Source: Desmodus rotundus
Taxonomy: Eukaryota > Chordata > Mammalia > Chiroptera > Phyllostomidae
Length of the DNA: 64,000 nucleotides
Direction of reading: 5' to 3'
NCBI RefSeq assembly: GCF_022682495.2
Contig: NC_071396.1
Location: forward strand, 53,316,022 to 53,380,021
Shown: positions 1 through 12,912 of the stretch, one piece after another
How positions within the stretch are numbered: the stretch's first letter is position 1
How the letters are laid out: every line of letters starts with the position of its first letter
Program-made: the position numbers and the translations under genes
Notes under the pieces: generated by a model
Seen by the model: only the letters and a program-made list of their open reading frames with translations
The model's database searches: none
Told to the model about the DNA's origin: nothing

Positions 1-514
1 TTTTTCTCATTAGAAGAATATTCCTCCATGTTTGATTGATGTAGCCTGCTGAGACAGACCTAAGAAAAACCTCACACAGGTAAATAATCCCTATTCTGAT
101 TTATTGAAAACAAGAAAGTTTGCAACATTTCTGGATGAACAAGCTGGTAAAAAGAATTTGTTCAAAAGGGAAATGCTCTCACTTCTCAGTCTCTGTTTGT
201 GCAATGAAATGGGCAGCAAAGGGAGAAAGTGGCGGCGGACTGGAGTGCCAGACTCAGCTTTTTCAAGTCCAAAGAGCTTAAAGACCAGAGGACTTGGGAC
301 AGCTTCATGTGTTGTGCAGTTTTGTGTTTTTTTCTGCTTCTTGTTTTATGACATTTCTTGACCCAGAAATTTTGGGGTTTTATATATGGAGCCCCACCAG
401 CCTGCACATGGACTGAAGTTACCCCCCCCCCATCCCTACCTACCCTTCCATAGCACATGGTGGTGAGACCTACAGTGTGTGACTCTCGTTACTGATGTTA
501 TACATTGTTCCAGC

Positions 515-1000
515 TACCATGGCTGAAAAACAAACTACCCCAAAACTCAGTGGTTTTAAAACAGCGTTAATTTTACTAATCAATCTGCAGTGTAGACAGA
601 GCTCATCAGAGACAGCTTATTTCTGCTCCACTAGGCATAAGCTAGGGTAACCTGAGGGGTGGGGGCTGGACTCATCTGAATCCTCTGCTCACTCACACGT
701 CTGGCATCTGGGCTGGGAGGACTAGAACAGCTGGGGGTGGGAGCAACTGGTCATCTCTTTAGGGTGTGTGGTCACTCCAGTGTGGTGGCTTCACCTTCAC
801 AGGGTAGCTCTGGGCTCCAAATCATTTGTCCATTGAGAGAGAGATGCGAGCACAGAGAACGTACACCAAGCAGATGCCACATTTCCCCTTATGACCTAGC
901 CTCTGCAGTCACGCAGAGTCACCTCCGCCATGTTCTTTTGGTTGAGGTCACTGCAGTGGTTCATCAGGTTCAAGGGGAAGGAACATAGGCCCCGTTGCTG
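515..1000 (+). repeat. Ancient mammalian interspersed repeat
   Basis: Contains the recognisable block aaactcagtggttttaaaaca near the left end and ggctgggaggactagaacag in the middle, both familiar from a mammal-wide repeat family. I recognise the sequence but do not assign a class. Confidence 0.5.
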
Positions 1001-3629
1001 GATGGAGGGCTGTGTCTTATTCATGGTAAGAATAACATGTGGGTTGGGCTGTACTGGTATAACCATCTATGGAAAATATAATGTGCTATATGTGTTTATT
1101 CCGCTCTTACCAAATAAATAGGCTCATTCAGGGCCTGGGTAGTTTGTTGGGTCCCTTTATCCTCAGACTTGGTGCAACGTGTGAATATACAGATGTCAAA
1201 TAGGCAAAATTTAAATAGTTTTTGAAATCTGAACTAAGTTTACTCAGAGCCATGTGAATATATGATGAGGAGTGGCTAGCAAAGCCTTACCTCATCATGG
1301 GGGAAGAATCCATAGATTATTTTTTTCTTTCAGGAGGGAACTGGCCATTTGTCTTTGTCCAGAAGCCTGGGCAACCTCACAAAGCACTTAGCTACTTACT
1401 GTAAGTTCTTTGGACTGTTGTTTGCTGGGGCCAAAGATGTTCAAGGGGCTTGTGAATAAGACAGACATGGTTCTATTCCTATGAACCTTAGATTCAAGCA
1501 GAAAAGACAGACAGCAGACAAGTGAATGGATAAGAATTTCATATAGTTATAAGGTTCCAAGGTAGACAGATGGGGAGAGCCCAGGATGAGTAGTAGTTGC
1601 CATGATGTTGTTTGAGCCTAGTCCGTTGTCTCAAACAACATCCCAGATAAGATATCCCAGGAGTTCCGCTGAGCCGTCTTATTGGGGTCCCTGTGTATGT
1701 ACTCCATTTGTAAGCTGAGACAAGATTGTCAAGGAGTAGCTAGGTTAGTATGGGCTTGTTCACCAAATCCTGGAATAATAGTTGCATTTGCCACACCTTC
1801 AATATCTACTCTACACTTTTGTTTCTCACAATTCCTCCTCCAAAGAAAGGTTCAATAGAGGAAATTTGGAAACATAAAAAAAGAAATACTACTTTCACAC
1901 AGTAGATAGCAAACACATGTAATTTATTTATTTTCCCTGAGACCGAAAGTGTGAAAAGACAGAATAAGATATTTTTTATGAATTTATAAAAGCTGGATCT
2001 GTAACAGTTTATTTAGGGCAGTTAATAATGTTAAGATATGCCACTCACCACTTAAGGACCTACAAGGGCCTCTGTGATTTCTCTTCCACCATCTTATCCT
2101 ATCCATACAATAAATGTTAATTGTTGCCTTCTATGTGTCAGTCTCTGGGGGCTGAGGGTAAAACAGTAATCAGTCTCCCTCCATTGGTGGAGGCAGACAC
2201 AAAAGAAAGCAACCAGCCAAAATAACTGTTAAGTCATAAAAATATCCAGGAAAGAAACTAATCATGGACGATGGGGAGGGAATGACTTTAGATGAGGTGT
2301 CAAGGAAGGTGTCTCTGGAGGTGACCACAGGTATCAGTTATGATGTTAGCCAGCTGTCTAGCCTGGAAGGTGTATTGGACCAAATCCAGGACATCACTAC
2401 CACCATGCCTACACTGCCATTGAGGAAAGACTGGGTGATACCTGGGGGCTGCTGTGGTTCCTGCATTATATTCAGTTCTTGTAAACTTGAAGCTTAATAA
2501 GAACCCTTTGCCCTGGCTGGAGTAATCCAGGGTGACTACTCACTGACACTGAATGAGAGCACCTCAGCAGAGCTCCTCCTGCTCTGAGCCCAAGTGTGAT
2601 GGAAACTGTAGATTTCTTGTCTCTGCTCTGAAGTTTGTCCCATGAGTGCTAGGGAGCAAAAGATGTCAAAAGCCTGACTTCATCCTGGCTTTCTTGTTGG
2701 AAAGTAGTTGCTAAGTGACAGATCCCTTTGGCTGGAGGAAAGGAGAGCCAGCCGACTGAAAAGGGTGAGGCAAGTAGAGTAGAGTAGTGTCTGAGTCCTA
2801 TTGAAGGATGACTTCTAGGAACAAAAATCCAGAGAGAGCGTTTCATTTCCAGAGGGAGGTCTTGTTGCAAAGTTTCCCATGTTCATTGTGTCTACCTCTC
2901 CCCACCTCTCTTGTGACCTCTGCTTTTGGTTTTGGGTTTCAGACTTTTGCTGACCTGGTCAGAGCCTTGCCGAACTTGAGGCGTGGTGGGAATCACTGGG
3001 TCAAGGTGACCTCGTGTGTGAGAGTGCATTGACCCGTATAAAACATTGTACAATTCTTCAAGGGGGAAAGAGCCTTTAAATGGGAACATTTGGTTCAGAT
3101 TATTTTGATTTGTGTTAATGGGTTGGTTCCAAAGTCATGACTTGCTTTGGGAAATCTAATGGAGAACACTTGCAGGGTGTTATGTGTTTATTTTTTTAAG
3201 TGATGTTTCCCCTGCATTCCTTTGTGGTCACCTTTCCTTATTCTACAGATACCCCACCTATCACTTCAAGAACTTAGTTGTCTATGAGAAGGGATCTTGT
3301 CTTGAAATTGTTCTTGAAAAGAGAGGAGTGTGCGGCATTTGGGTATGCCAGTCTGTGGGACAGAAGGTTTGCGGTCACATCCCCTTTTCCCTTACCTGTT
3401 AATACCCTCACCTTGCACATACTTCGCATCATTTATGCCCCTGTCCTCTGTGCTTCTGAGCAGAGCTGATTATTGGGTTAGTGTAGTTTGTCCTGGGTTC
3501 AGTACCCAGCATAAGAAATCTTTTGGGTTGGGATAGAGGAAAATAAATTAGACCCTGTGTTTCTGGAAGGACTGGGAGAAAATGATGTCTGGAGACCGCA
3601 TGGGTAGAAAACCAGTACTTTATCTGAAA

Positions 3630-3840
3630 ATATAGTAGTTAAGAGCATGGGATTTAGAATTTTGTCTTTGTTACCTACCAGTCCTATGACCCAGACATGC
3701 TACTTAACCTTTGTGAGGCAAATTTCCTATCCAATGGGGGTGGCAATTTTCTCAAAATTCCATTTTGAGGATTAAGTATCAGAATATGTGCAAAGGCCTT
3801 AGCACATAGTATAACTGTTTACTAAATGGTAGCTATATTT
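3630..3840 (+). repeat. MIR SINE
   Basis: Reads in MIR order: gtagttaagagc, then cctatgaccc...ctacttaacctttgtgag, then gaggattaagta and cttagcacatagta with a final taaatggtagctat. Confidence 0.75.
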
Positions 3841-4837
3841 AATGATTGTTTTTTGCATGGAGATTTCATAGATTATGCTAGAGATGATGTATTCTGGCTG
3901 TGAAGAGTGGGACAAAGTGATAAAAATAATCTTCCTTCAAGAATCGCATCACTTAGATGACTTTCTTGTAGAGACGAAGAGCTATGAGTGAAAAGTCCCC
4001 CCAAACCTTAGTTCTCTCAAACCCTGGTCTACAGAATCCTGGCTTCTTCATCTGTTGGCATATCTGGGTCAGAGGTGGATCTTTATCTTTGATAGCTTCT
4101 TATACTTACTTTCTGGGTTTCTTACAGCATCTGGAGAAACTTGCCATGAATATTCCCTACCTCCTGTAACCACCCTGGAGGTTTCTAAGACCTCTCCACA
4201 CCTTGGATGATGTTGGATAGTTGGCTCTGGGACCCAGGCTTGCTCCCAAGTCTTGCTGGCGGCGGCTGCTGCTGGCTTCCCGAGCATGCAGCTTGCGGGG
4301 AGAGTGTGATTGCTCCTGGGAGCCAAATTGAGGCCTCTCTCTCACTGGCTTCTGAGTGGAGGTCAGAAGTATAGGGAGATGGGCTCTTTGAAGCAAACAC
4401 TGTGGGTTCATTGAGATAAAGATGGCCCCTGGCATCTGTAGGGCATGCTGTGTCACCAGATTGTAATAATTACATTTATACCCACTGTTCATTGAGTGCT
4501 TACTTTATGTCAGATATGTGTGGAGTAGTAATTTATAATCCCCGGTTTTCCAGCAAGGAAATTTAGACCTGTGGTACTGAGATGTATACTTCCTATAACT
4601 TATTGGTGTTTTCCTGATGTCTAGAAAATTTCTTAGTATCAAATTTAGCATTAAAATTTCTTGGTGTGTGAAGACATGGGCAGGATGGGTGTAGTGGAAA
4701 GAGTGCTATCAGGTTATAACCAGCCTGGGTCCTCCCACCCTCTGTTCTGTTGCCTTTCAGATTCTTTTGATTTGTTCAGGACCTTTTGAAGCTCCCTTTG
4801 TAAGATCTGAGGCTTGGCCTGGGAGAAGGTGACACTA

Positions 4838-5045
4838 TAATGTAGTGATTAAGATTCTGAGCTTTGACTTCAGACATTCTCGAGGTTGAGTCCTGGCCCT
4901 GCCACTTGCCACTTAAGGGACCTTGGGAAGTGGCAACTTCTTATAAGTCTCACTTTCCTTATCTGGGGTTGCTAAGTGTCTTCTACGTAAATTATGAGGA
5001 CTAAGTGAGATAACAGGTGGTAATCCACCTGGTAAGTGTCATCGC
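4838..5045 (+). repeat. MIR SINE
   Basis: tgtagtgattaagattctgagc, then gtcctggccctgccact, then tctcactttccttatctgggg and gactaagtgagataaca follow the MIR consensus order. Confidence 0.75.
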
Positions 5046-5639
5046 ATGTGAACTAGAAATTAGAGATCATTTTATGTTATTCTTTCTCTCTCAGACATTC
5101 TTGTTTGCCCTAAATGAGTTGGTGGTTTTAAAACTTTTGTTTTTTTGAGGGGAGTGTCACAGACTTTGTTGACGATCTGATGAATGGTCTGTCTGGACTC
5201 TTTCCCAAGAAAATTCACATTCATCCAAAATCATATTCAATTTCAGAGGGTTCAGGACCTTCTAAAGCTCCTTGTCTGTGAACTACAGGAGACTCTTTTA
5301 GACCATTGTTGCTCCTTTGTTATCTTCCTTCTGACGCCTGCTACCCATGGCTGGGGCCAGGGCAGGCAGAAGAGCCCTCCATGAGGACTAGAGAGCTGGT
5401 GTTTCCTTCTTTTCCGCTGTTCCATTCATGAACAAGCAGCCTTCTGATTTCTTCGCCCTGGTGTTGCTGCCTAGAACAAGCACCAGGAATGTCCTTCAGG
5501 AGCTGCAACTCTCCAGAGAGTTGCTGGGGGAGCAGGGAAAATCAGTGTTTGTCTTCCTTGGCTGGGTTATTTCAGGGATAAGAGCTGGATGAAATGGGAG
5601 GGGCAGCAGAGATTCTGGATTCCCAGGGATAGCAAAGCT

Positions 5640-5790
5640 ACTGTGTATTGATGGCCTGCACTGTGCCAGGAAATGTCCTCAGTGCTTTGCAGTCATCATT
5701 TCTGATCCTTTCAAGGATCCTACTAGGTGGATACTGTTATTATTCCCACTTTACAGATGAAGAAACCAAGGCTGAAAAGTAAGGTGAGAA
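5640..5790 (-). repeat. MIR SINE
   Basis: Reverse-strand MIR: tgtattgatggcctgcactgtgccagg, then ggtggatactgttattattcccactttacagatgaagaaacc. Confidence 0.75.
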
Positions 5791-6446
5791 CAGTATGTGG
5801 CAGAGGTGTGGGTCAGGTCTAGTCTGTCTCAGTCACGGAGCTCTTCTGTGCTGTGCCGTTTCCGAGATGGAGTCAGCCTCCCGGTGAAGGGTAGCTTCAC
5901 GCTCTTTGCTGTTGATAAAGGAAGTACTTTTCCTCCTGGTAGCCAGACATCCGTGATTGCTGGCTTTGTATGTGCTCTAGATGGCCTTTTCAATGCAGAA
6001 CTGCAGATGTATATTTTTAGAAAAAGAAGAGATTTCTGTGTCCACTGTTTATTACATACAGCTGAACAACCAAGTGTCAGCCTTGGTGGGTGTTGCATGC
6101 TGGTGGCCGGTCTTCTGGCTGGTTGATACTTGCTGTGATGGATTGAGGGACAGGACTGATCCTCGGGTCTCTTTTCTTGACAGACTTAATGCTGAGTCCT
6201 CACAGGGAAGATCTTTTTGTACTTTCCCCTGAGTGTGGGCTTGCCACCAGCATAGCTCTCGGCTTTTCGGCAGCTGTCAGGGGATGTCCCTTTCTTTACT
6301 TCCATGTCCCTGCTTATACAACCATGCACTGGTTGTTTGGAGTTTACAGGGCCAAGCAGCTGCACATGGAAGTCAAGGGCAGGCAAGGGCAGTGCACTGC
6401 AACACTTGGGTCCCTCTGTGTCCCCATTGCCTGCCACATTTTTAGC

Positions 6447-6640
6447 TGACGCACACTGAGTGTTTCTTTCATGCCAGGCACTGGCTATATGGACTCTCAG
6501 TCCACTCTTCCCACCAGCACTGTGAGGATAGCTCTGGTATTGTCTGGATTTTCCAGATGGGAAGACTGAGGTTTGGATGGTCCTGTGACCTGCCCAAGGT
6601 CACATGGCTGGGGGAGTGCCCACGCTCAGGTGGGAGCTAG
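6447..6640 (-). repeat. MIR SINE
   Basis: Reverse-strand MIR: actgagtgtttctttcatgccaggcactgg, cagatgggaagactgagg and cctgcccaaggtcacatggctg. Confidence 0.75.
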
Positions 6641-7294
6641 GGTGTGTGTATGAGGCCAGGACAAGTCAGCACAGAGCAGGAGGGAGGGTGGGGTGTGCCA
6701 CCTAGATGCCCATCTTTTTGCTCCTAGGAGGCTGTCCTTTGGGGTGGCACAGGCGAGCCAGAATCTCAGGTCCTCTGGAGGATTAGTCTCTGTGACCTTC
6801 TGCTCTCTGGCAAAGAGGATTTGGATGGGATTTCCATGCAGCGGGGATTTTGTCTTAGTGAGGGCTGCAGAACTGGGCCTGCTGCTTCTGGGACGAGCTG
6901 TGTCATTCCTGCTCACTTCGAGGCTGTTGACCTCCTCCCCCTCTGCCCCTCTCTACCTGGAGTGAAGGACACTGGGGACAGAAAGAGATTTCATTCTGTG
7001 GTATCTTGTGAGGATCTGTATACAGGACTTTAAGTAACCACTTGTAAGTTGCTTCCTTATCTTATTTTGGTAGTTTAGTGAATGTCCTTTGTTCTATTCT
7101 GTTCATTCATTCATTCTCTGTTGATGAATATGATTAAACCATAGACATACGCCAATAGCTCTGTCTTAAAGAAGTTTACCATGGGACCCAGCACCAGCCA
7201 ATGTGCTCAGGATTTTTCATGTATAATTCGAGAACAAACCTGTGAGGTAGGTAGGAAACTGAAGAAGGGGGTCAGGAATGAGTAGTGATTAGGA

Positions 7295-7525
7295 GAGGGC
7301 CAGAGTGTAGGACTGCCACAGTGAGAATCTTTGTTCTGTTGCTTGCTGCATGTGGACCTTGGGTAAATTACTCAGCCTCTCTGACCTTCTCTTTTCTCAT
7401 CTGTGAAAGGGGGATAACAGTTTTCCTCGTAGGACTTTTGAGAATCAAATGAGACAGTGTTTGTAAATTTCATAGTATTTCTCTGATGAATATATAGTAA
7501 GACCTCAATAAAAGGTAGCTATGTT
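7295..7525 (+). repeat. MIR SINE
   Basis: gtggaccttgggtaaattactcagcctctctgacc, then ctcatctgtgaaagggggataa, gagaatcaaatgagac and agtaagacctcaataaaagg. Confidence 0.8.
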
Positions 7526-7689
7526 TCCTTTTATTATTATTAGGTATTCCTCTCTCCTTGTTTTAAAGCTATACAAACAGAGCTTTAGGGAGGCTGTCCT
7601 GGTCCAGGTCCCACAGTGAATATAGCAAAGGAGAAGACAGTGACACTGTTATTAAATGACACAAAGTGCCGTGGAGGGATTTAAGGGAG

Positions 7690-8000
7690 GGAGATAGCAC
7701 CTGCTTTGTGTGGGTGAAGGGAGATGCTGCCAGCAGGCTGGCATGGGATTAGGGAGGACTTCTTGGAGGAGATGGCATTTGAAGGATCAGCCCATTTGGA
7801 CAAGTGGAGATGGAGAAGCTAAACGTTGCTGGTGGAGGGAACAGCAAGAGCGCAGGCTCAATGATGAGAATTGGGTGGCATGTGAGCTCAGGAACCCTTT
7901 GATTCAGAACAGAAGCAGGGCTAAGTCCCTGGAGGGTGGCGCCTGGGCTGGGTTTGCTCTGACCTGGAATACTGCTGCCACCTGGGAGGGACTCCATACC
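7690..8000 (+). repeat. Fragment of an ancient repeat module shared with 17420-17990, 26340-27000 and 50110-50920
   Basis: gggaggacttcttggaggagatggcatttgaaggatcag followed by ggagggaacagcaagagcgcagg is a familiar mammalian repeat block, also seen near 26530 in this window. I do not assign a class. Confidence 0.45.
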
Positions 8001-9159
8001 TGAGTCTTTCCGTCCAACTAAATGGCAGTCTCTGCAGGTGATAAAGATTTAGTTGGGGAAGGGGAGTGACCTGGGAGAAGGGAATTTTGAACTTCATTTG
8101 GAGAAGTTGATTTTTGTCCACAGTGAGAGACCTGGGACGGTTTATTTCTGCCATAAAATGCCAGCCCTCTCAGCTGCCTTACTTAAACCGTAAGTCACTC
8201 TAGACGTTAGTTTTGGTTTTTCCTGGACTGTGAATCAGATACTCCCTGAGCATTCTGATGGTAATAGGAGATTATAGGACAAGGTGGCCATCTCTCTCCC
8301 TGGGGTCATTTAAATTTGAGACCATAGATCCTTGAACCAAGCAAAAGCTAATTTGAAAATAAATATCGTGTGTGGCCCTGTGGTTTTCCCAATCATGTTT
8401 TCCTCCTTTATTACTCTTGTCCTACTTTTCCTTATTTTCTGTGGTCACATTCTCACCAGAGGTGGTTATCAAGCCTCTCCCTTCATCTGATGTATGTGTT
8501 AGGGCAAAGGTTGTGTGCTATTCTCAGTTGTGTAGATGGTGTGGATGCTGCCAAGGTGACCACCATGTGAAGGAATCCTGCCTACAGTGAATCCTTTGCA
8601 AGACAAAGAATTACTTTAGTTTGGAACACCTGTGCCCTAATTTATGCTTCTTTGTGTGTTTTTCATACATTGGATTTTCCTAGAGTTAGGTTACAAAATT
8701 GGAAGCTTCTTAAAACAGGGACCCTGCTTCCTCACTATATGTAATCCAGCCAAGACCTGTGGGAATTAACTAGCGAGTTTCTGATTTATGGGCCAGGCTG
8801 CCCTTCCTTTGCTCCAGTTTGGTTTCCTGGCCTGTTAGAGTGTTAGAGGTCCCAGGAGCAATTGTTATCTGTGTGCTGAGTTGGTTTTCCACTGGAGGTA
8901 GTGACCCATCTCATCATTTACTGATACCCCTGCTCTGTGCTGTCTTGTTGGTTCCATGGTGATTCCACCCCTAATTCCCACTTGATCTGAAAAATAGTTT
9001 TATTATTATTTTCTCTGAGCCACAAACAGTAGTTTAAAAAAAATTACTTTGTTGTTGTTCAATTACAGTTGTCTGCATTTTCTCCCCCCCCACCCCCACC
9101 CCAGCCAAACCCACCTCCCTCCCCTGCTTCCACCCTCCCCACTGGTTTTGTCCATGTGT

Positions 9160-9201
9160 CTTTTACAGTAGCTCCTGAAACTTTTACAGTAGCTCCTGAA
9201 A
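9160..9201. repeat. Perfect 21-bp tandem duplication
   Basis: cttttacagtagctcctgaaa occurs at 9160-9180 and again immediately at 9181-9201, within the L1 3' UTR. Confidence 0.95.
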
Positions 9202-9305
9202 ACCCTTCTCCCCACTGTCCCCTCCCCCTCCCCTCTGGCTGTGTTTAGATTGTTCTTAGTTTCAATGTCTCTGGTTATATTTTGTTTGCTTTTTTCTCTT
9301 GTTGA

Positions 9306-9954
9306 TTATGTTCCAGTTAAAGGTGAGATCATGTGGTATTTGTCCCTCAGCACCTGGCTTATTTCACTTAGCATAATGCTCTCCAGTTCCATCCATGCTG
9401 TTGCAAAGGGTAGGAGCTCCTTCTTTCTCTCTGCTGCATAGAATTCCATTGTGTAAATGTACCATAGTTTTTTGATCCACTCATTTGCTGATGGGCACTT
9501 AGGTTGCTTCCAGCACTTGGCTGTTGTAAATTGTGCTGCTATGAACATTGGGGTGCGTAGGTTCTTTTGGATTGGTGGTTCAGGGCTCTTAGGGTATAAT
9601 CCCAGCAGTGGAATTGCTGGGTCAAAAGGCAGTTCCATTTTTAGTTTTCTGAGGAAATTCCATATTGTTTTCCACAGTGGCTGCACCAGTCTGCATTCCC
9701 ACCAACAGTGTACTACGGTTCTCTTTTCTCTACATCCTCTTTAACACTTGTTTGTTGATTTGTTTATGTTGGCCTTTCTGACGGGTGTGAGGTGGTATCT
9801 CATTGTGGTTTTAATTTGCATCTCTCTGATGGCTAGTGGTGCTGAGCCTCTTTTCATATGTCTCTGGGCCCTATATATGTCCTCCTTGGAGAAGTGTCTG
9901 TTCAAGTCCTTTGTCCATTTTTTAATTGGGTTTTTTGTCTTCCTGGAGTGGAGT
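9306..9954 (-). pseudogene. L1 ORF2 C-terminal fragment (relic)
   Basis: The frame from 9686 down to the stop at 9306-9308 is open and reads L1 ORF2p C-terminal sequence: [71 protein letters not shown] and a final DKYHMISPLTGT. Farther upstream on the minus strand (9687-9954) L1-like sequence continues but the frame is broken. The endonuclease and reverse transcriptase domains are absent, so it cannot be active. Confidence 0.88.
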
Positions 9955-12356
9955 CACAAACAGTACTTTTAAAAGAGAGCAAAGGGATGGGAATGAAGGT
10001 CTGCAGTGTTGAGAAATTGTCGGGATAATTTTTATCTTAGCTAAGGTAACTCACGTAGGTTTTCTTGGTGAAGTAAGCGTTGCCTCTGTCCTCTCTCTAG
10101 TTTCCTCATCCTTGGGTGTGACAGATTCTCATGTCCTTCCTGCCCCCGACTCTGCCCCCAACACACACACAATAAGAAAATCACAAGACTTCAGAGCAGG
10201 TGAAGCAATGCAGCCGCCCTTTTTGTCTCCCTCCTCCCAAAGCATTCATATTTGTATTTGACTTGTCTTTCAAAAAGAAGAATGGTTCCTGGGAATGTGT
10301 GTGTTCGTTTTCAGATATTACCTGCTGTGTGGCTTTTAAATAGTGTGTACTGAATGGTTGGAGAGCAAAAGTAGCTCTCCCGTGGCACAGTTCATCCATT
10401 GTCCCCTTCTCCATGGCTAGCCTACTGGCACTCCTGATGCTCGCCCTCTTTGTTGCAAATCCTCCTGCCTCTTTGGATGCTTGACCCAGAGCACCCTCAC
10501 CCCCACTGCATCATTAGATTCTCCTCCCTTTTCAGTGGCAGGTTTTTCTTTGTCTACAAACATGCTGAAGTCTTCATTATCTTTAAAACGAGGCGGGGAA
10601 AGTGCCAATCCCAACAAAACTTCCCTTTATACTTCTCTTGCTTATGTGCCACCTGGTGCTGCTGCTTTCACAGCTGGACTGCTCGAACGAACATTCTGTA
10701 TTTACTGCTTCTATTGCTTTACTACCAAAAGCTCTGAAGGCTGGCTTCTGCCTGCAGTTCTCTTCCGAATCTGCTTTCTCTCAGGTCCCCAGGACCACTT
10801 GGTTAATTAAACCAGTGATCTTACAGTCTTCTTTCTTGAGACTCCTCCTCTGCCTTTATTGACATTGTGTTCTCCAGTCTCCCTTTGCCCCTTCTGAGTA
10901 TCCCTCCTTGGCTCACCTTGTTTGTCTTGGGGGTCTTCCTAAGTTTTCTAGCCTTTTTTACCTCTTGGACCGGAGGCTCTGTCTCACTCTGTTGCTAACT
11001 GTCTAGTCTCTGGCTGTAGTCATCACCAAGATGAACATGATTCCCATCCTTCTCTGCAGCAGCCCCAGCCCCTCTCCTGTTCTTCATCATTCTGAGGTCC
11101 AGAGAGGTGAGGAGACTTGCTTGAGTCAGTAGCAGATTGCTCCTAGAGTCTCTATATTTCTAGGGTCTGTTCTGCATAGGCACACATTCCCTCTCCAAGC
11201 TTGGAAAGATGGTTCACTTTGGCCAGAAAGAAATTAAACTGCACACTAGCAGTAGAATATAGTTGTCCTTCTCCTTCCAGAGCTTGATAAAGTCATGATG
11301 AACACGTGTGTAGAGGGTTCTGTAGGTTTTCTGTGAAGAGGCAGGTAACGCTGTGCAGAGAATTGTTCCTGGGAGAAGAAGGGGTCTTGTGCGAGGGAGG
11401 TTAGCAGTAGGGTAAAGCCTTAGCGGGCTAGTTTTCCAGGTAGGGCCTCTGAGCTGCTGGAAGTAGTTTGGAGGAGGCAGGTCTCAGATGGGAGCCATCT
11501 AGCTTTGAGGCATTGTGGGGTGTTCACAGGTGTTATTAGTGGGTATTGTTGAGGGGACTGCAGTGCCCTCTGGGGACATGCCAGACTCTTCTTTTATCAA
11601 TGTCTGCCAGCCAGGGTAAGGCTTTCTTGGGGAAGAAGGTCAGCGTGGCAGGGTCTGGAGTTTTAAAGCCATCTTTGTGTCTGTCATGAAATTCACAGTG
11701 TGGTTTCTTTATGGAGGCTGTCTTGGAGCAGATTTATTTTATTTTCTTTTCCCCTAAATGACTCTAATGGTAGGATTTATGCTATTAATGCAGACGCTAT
11801 GGCTCGTAGCCACAGGGACTTTTATCCACTTCTCACCTGCAGTCTCATGTGCCGATGCACTTTGGCTCCTTGCCGCTCGGGGACTGCTGGCAGTAGGGCC
11901 ACTCTTAACACGATCTGGTCGAGTGTCCTGGGCGGGGGGTTGTGGAAAGGTTCTTGCATCCAGAGGTCTCTGTGTCACCCTGGACTCGCTGTCATCATGA
12001 CAACCACAGTCTCACCCAGTCAGTTGTGTCTTACTGGTATCTTAAAAGAGCAACAAAACAGAAACGCTTACCAGCCAGAAGCACTGGATGCCACTCTGCC
12101 TGTAGCCAGGGAACTCGTTGTCTCACTGAAATACAATGACATTGATTGAGCCCTTCTCTTGGCACAGAGACTTGTCTGAGTCAGTCTCTCCCACAGAGGC
12201 CTGCTGCTCTGAAACCTCTGACTTCCCTCACTTCTCAGACTTGCCTTTGTCAGGCTCCAGAGATGGTGGAAGTGACTGATGAGGGGGAGCGGGGTCAGAG
12301 ATCTGCTCGGCAAAGTTTGGACTGGAGGAGGGGTGATTGATGGGCAACTCATCCTT

Positions 12357-12512
12357 ACGGTGGTGTAGCTTAGATTTTAAAGCTGTGGGGTCTAGAGTCA
12401 GGCTCCTGGGTTCATATCTTCGTTTTATCGCTTACTGGTTATTTCCCCATTTGTAAAATGGATTTAAACAACAGTACCTACCTCAGGGATTTTGGGAGAA
12501 TTAAATGACGGT
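12357..12512 (+). repeat. MIR SINE
   Basis: ggtgtagcttagattttaaagc, gagtcaggctcctgggttc, cccatttgtaaaatggatt and gtacctacctcagggattttgggagaattaaatga match MIR order. It abuts the element starting at 12514. Confidence 0.75.
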
Positions 12513-12513
12513 A

Positions 12514-12912
12514 CAGGCATCCCCCAATTTCTGAAAGGTTGCTTTATGCCGCTTTGCTTTTATAGGAGACCTACATTAGTACCTGTTTTTGCTGACCGAA
12601 AGAAATATGAAAAGGATTTTTGCTTTTATGAAAAATGGCCAAAAGTGAAAATAGTGTTTAGCGATTGTTTTGCAGCAGCTGTTAACAGGCAGCGCTCACC
12701 TGAGCAGGCAGGGTGGCCCCTCCCAGCTCCTCTCTGGGAACCACACTCAGCATCACAGCAGCATCAAGCCGCCATAGCTTTGACCTGTGTCTGTGAGCAT
12801 CTGTGCTCCATCTAGATTTGTTTTGTGCGTCTATCAGCAAAATGTGTTGTAAGATAATTGCATTTTTACTTTATCCCATTTTGGCTTATGAAGGAGTAGC
12901 AGGGGAAACCTG
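12514..12912. mobile_element. Tigger-like non-autonomous DNA transposon
   Basis: The element starts CAGGCATCCCC after TA (12512-12513) and ends GGGGAAACCTG before TA (12913-12914). The two ends are inverted copies (CAGGcatCCCC versus CAGGtttCCCC), and TA flanks are the target duplication of the Tc1/mariner/pogo group. The right end, reversed, reads caggtttcccctgct...cataagccaaaatgg, which I recognise from Tigger-type mammalian elements. No transposase reading frame is seen. Confidence 0.6.

Larger units (their letters stand above)
9021..9965 (-). mobile_element. L1 retrotransposon, 5'-truncated, with target-site duplication
   Basis: On the minus strand this is the 3' end of an L1: the last part of ORF2 followed by a C/G-rich 3' untranslated region (pyrimidine-rich as read here, 9065-9240). 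The 11-bp sequence CACAAACAGTA occurs at 9021-9031 and again at 9955-9965, bracketing the element as a target-site duplication. The 5' truncation is typical of reverse transcription that stops early. A perfect 21-bp tandem duplication lies in the 3' UTR at 9160-9201. Confidence 0.85.
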
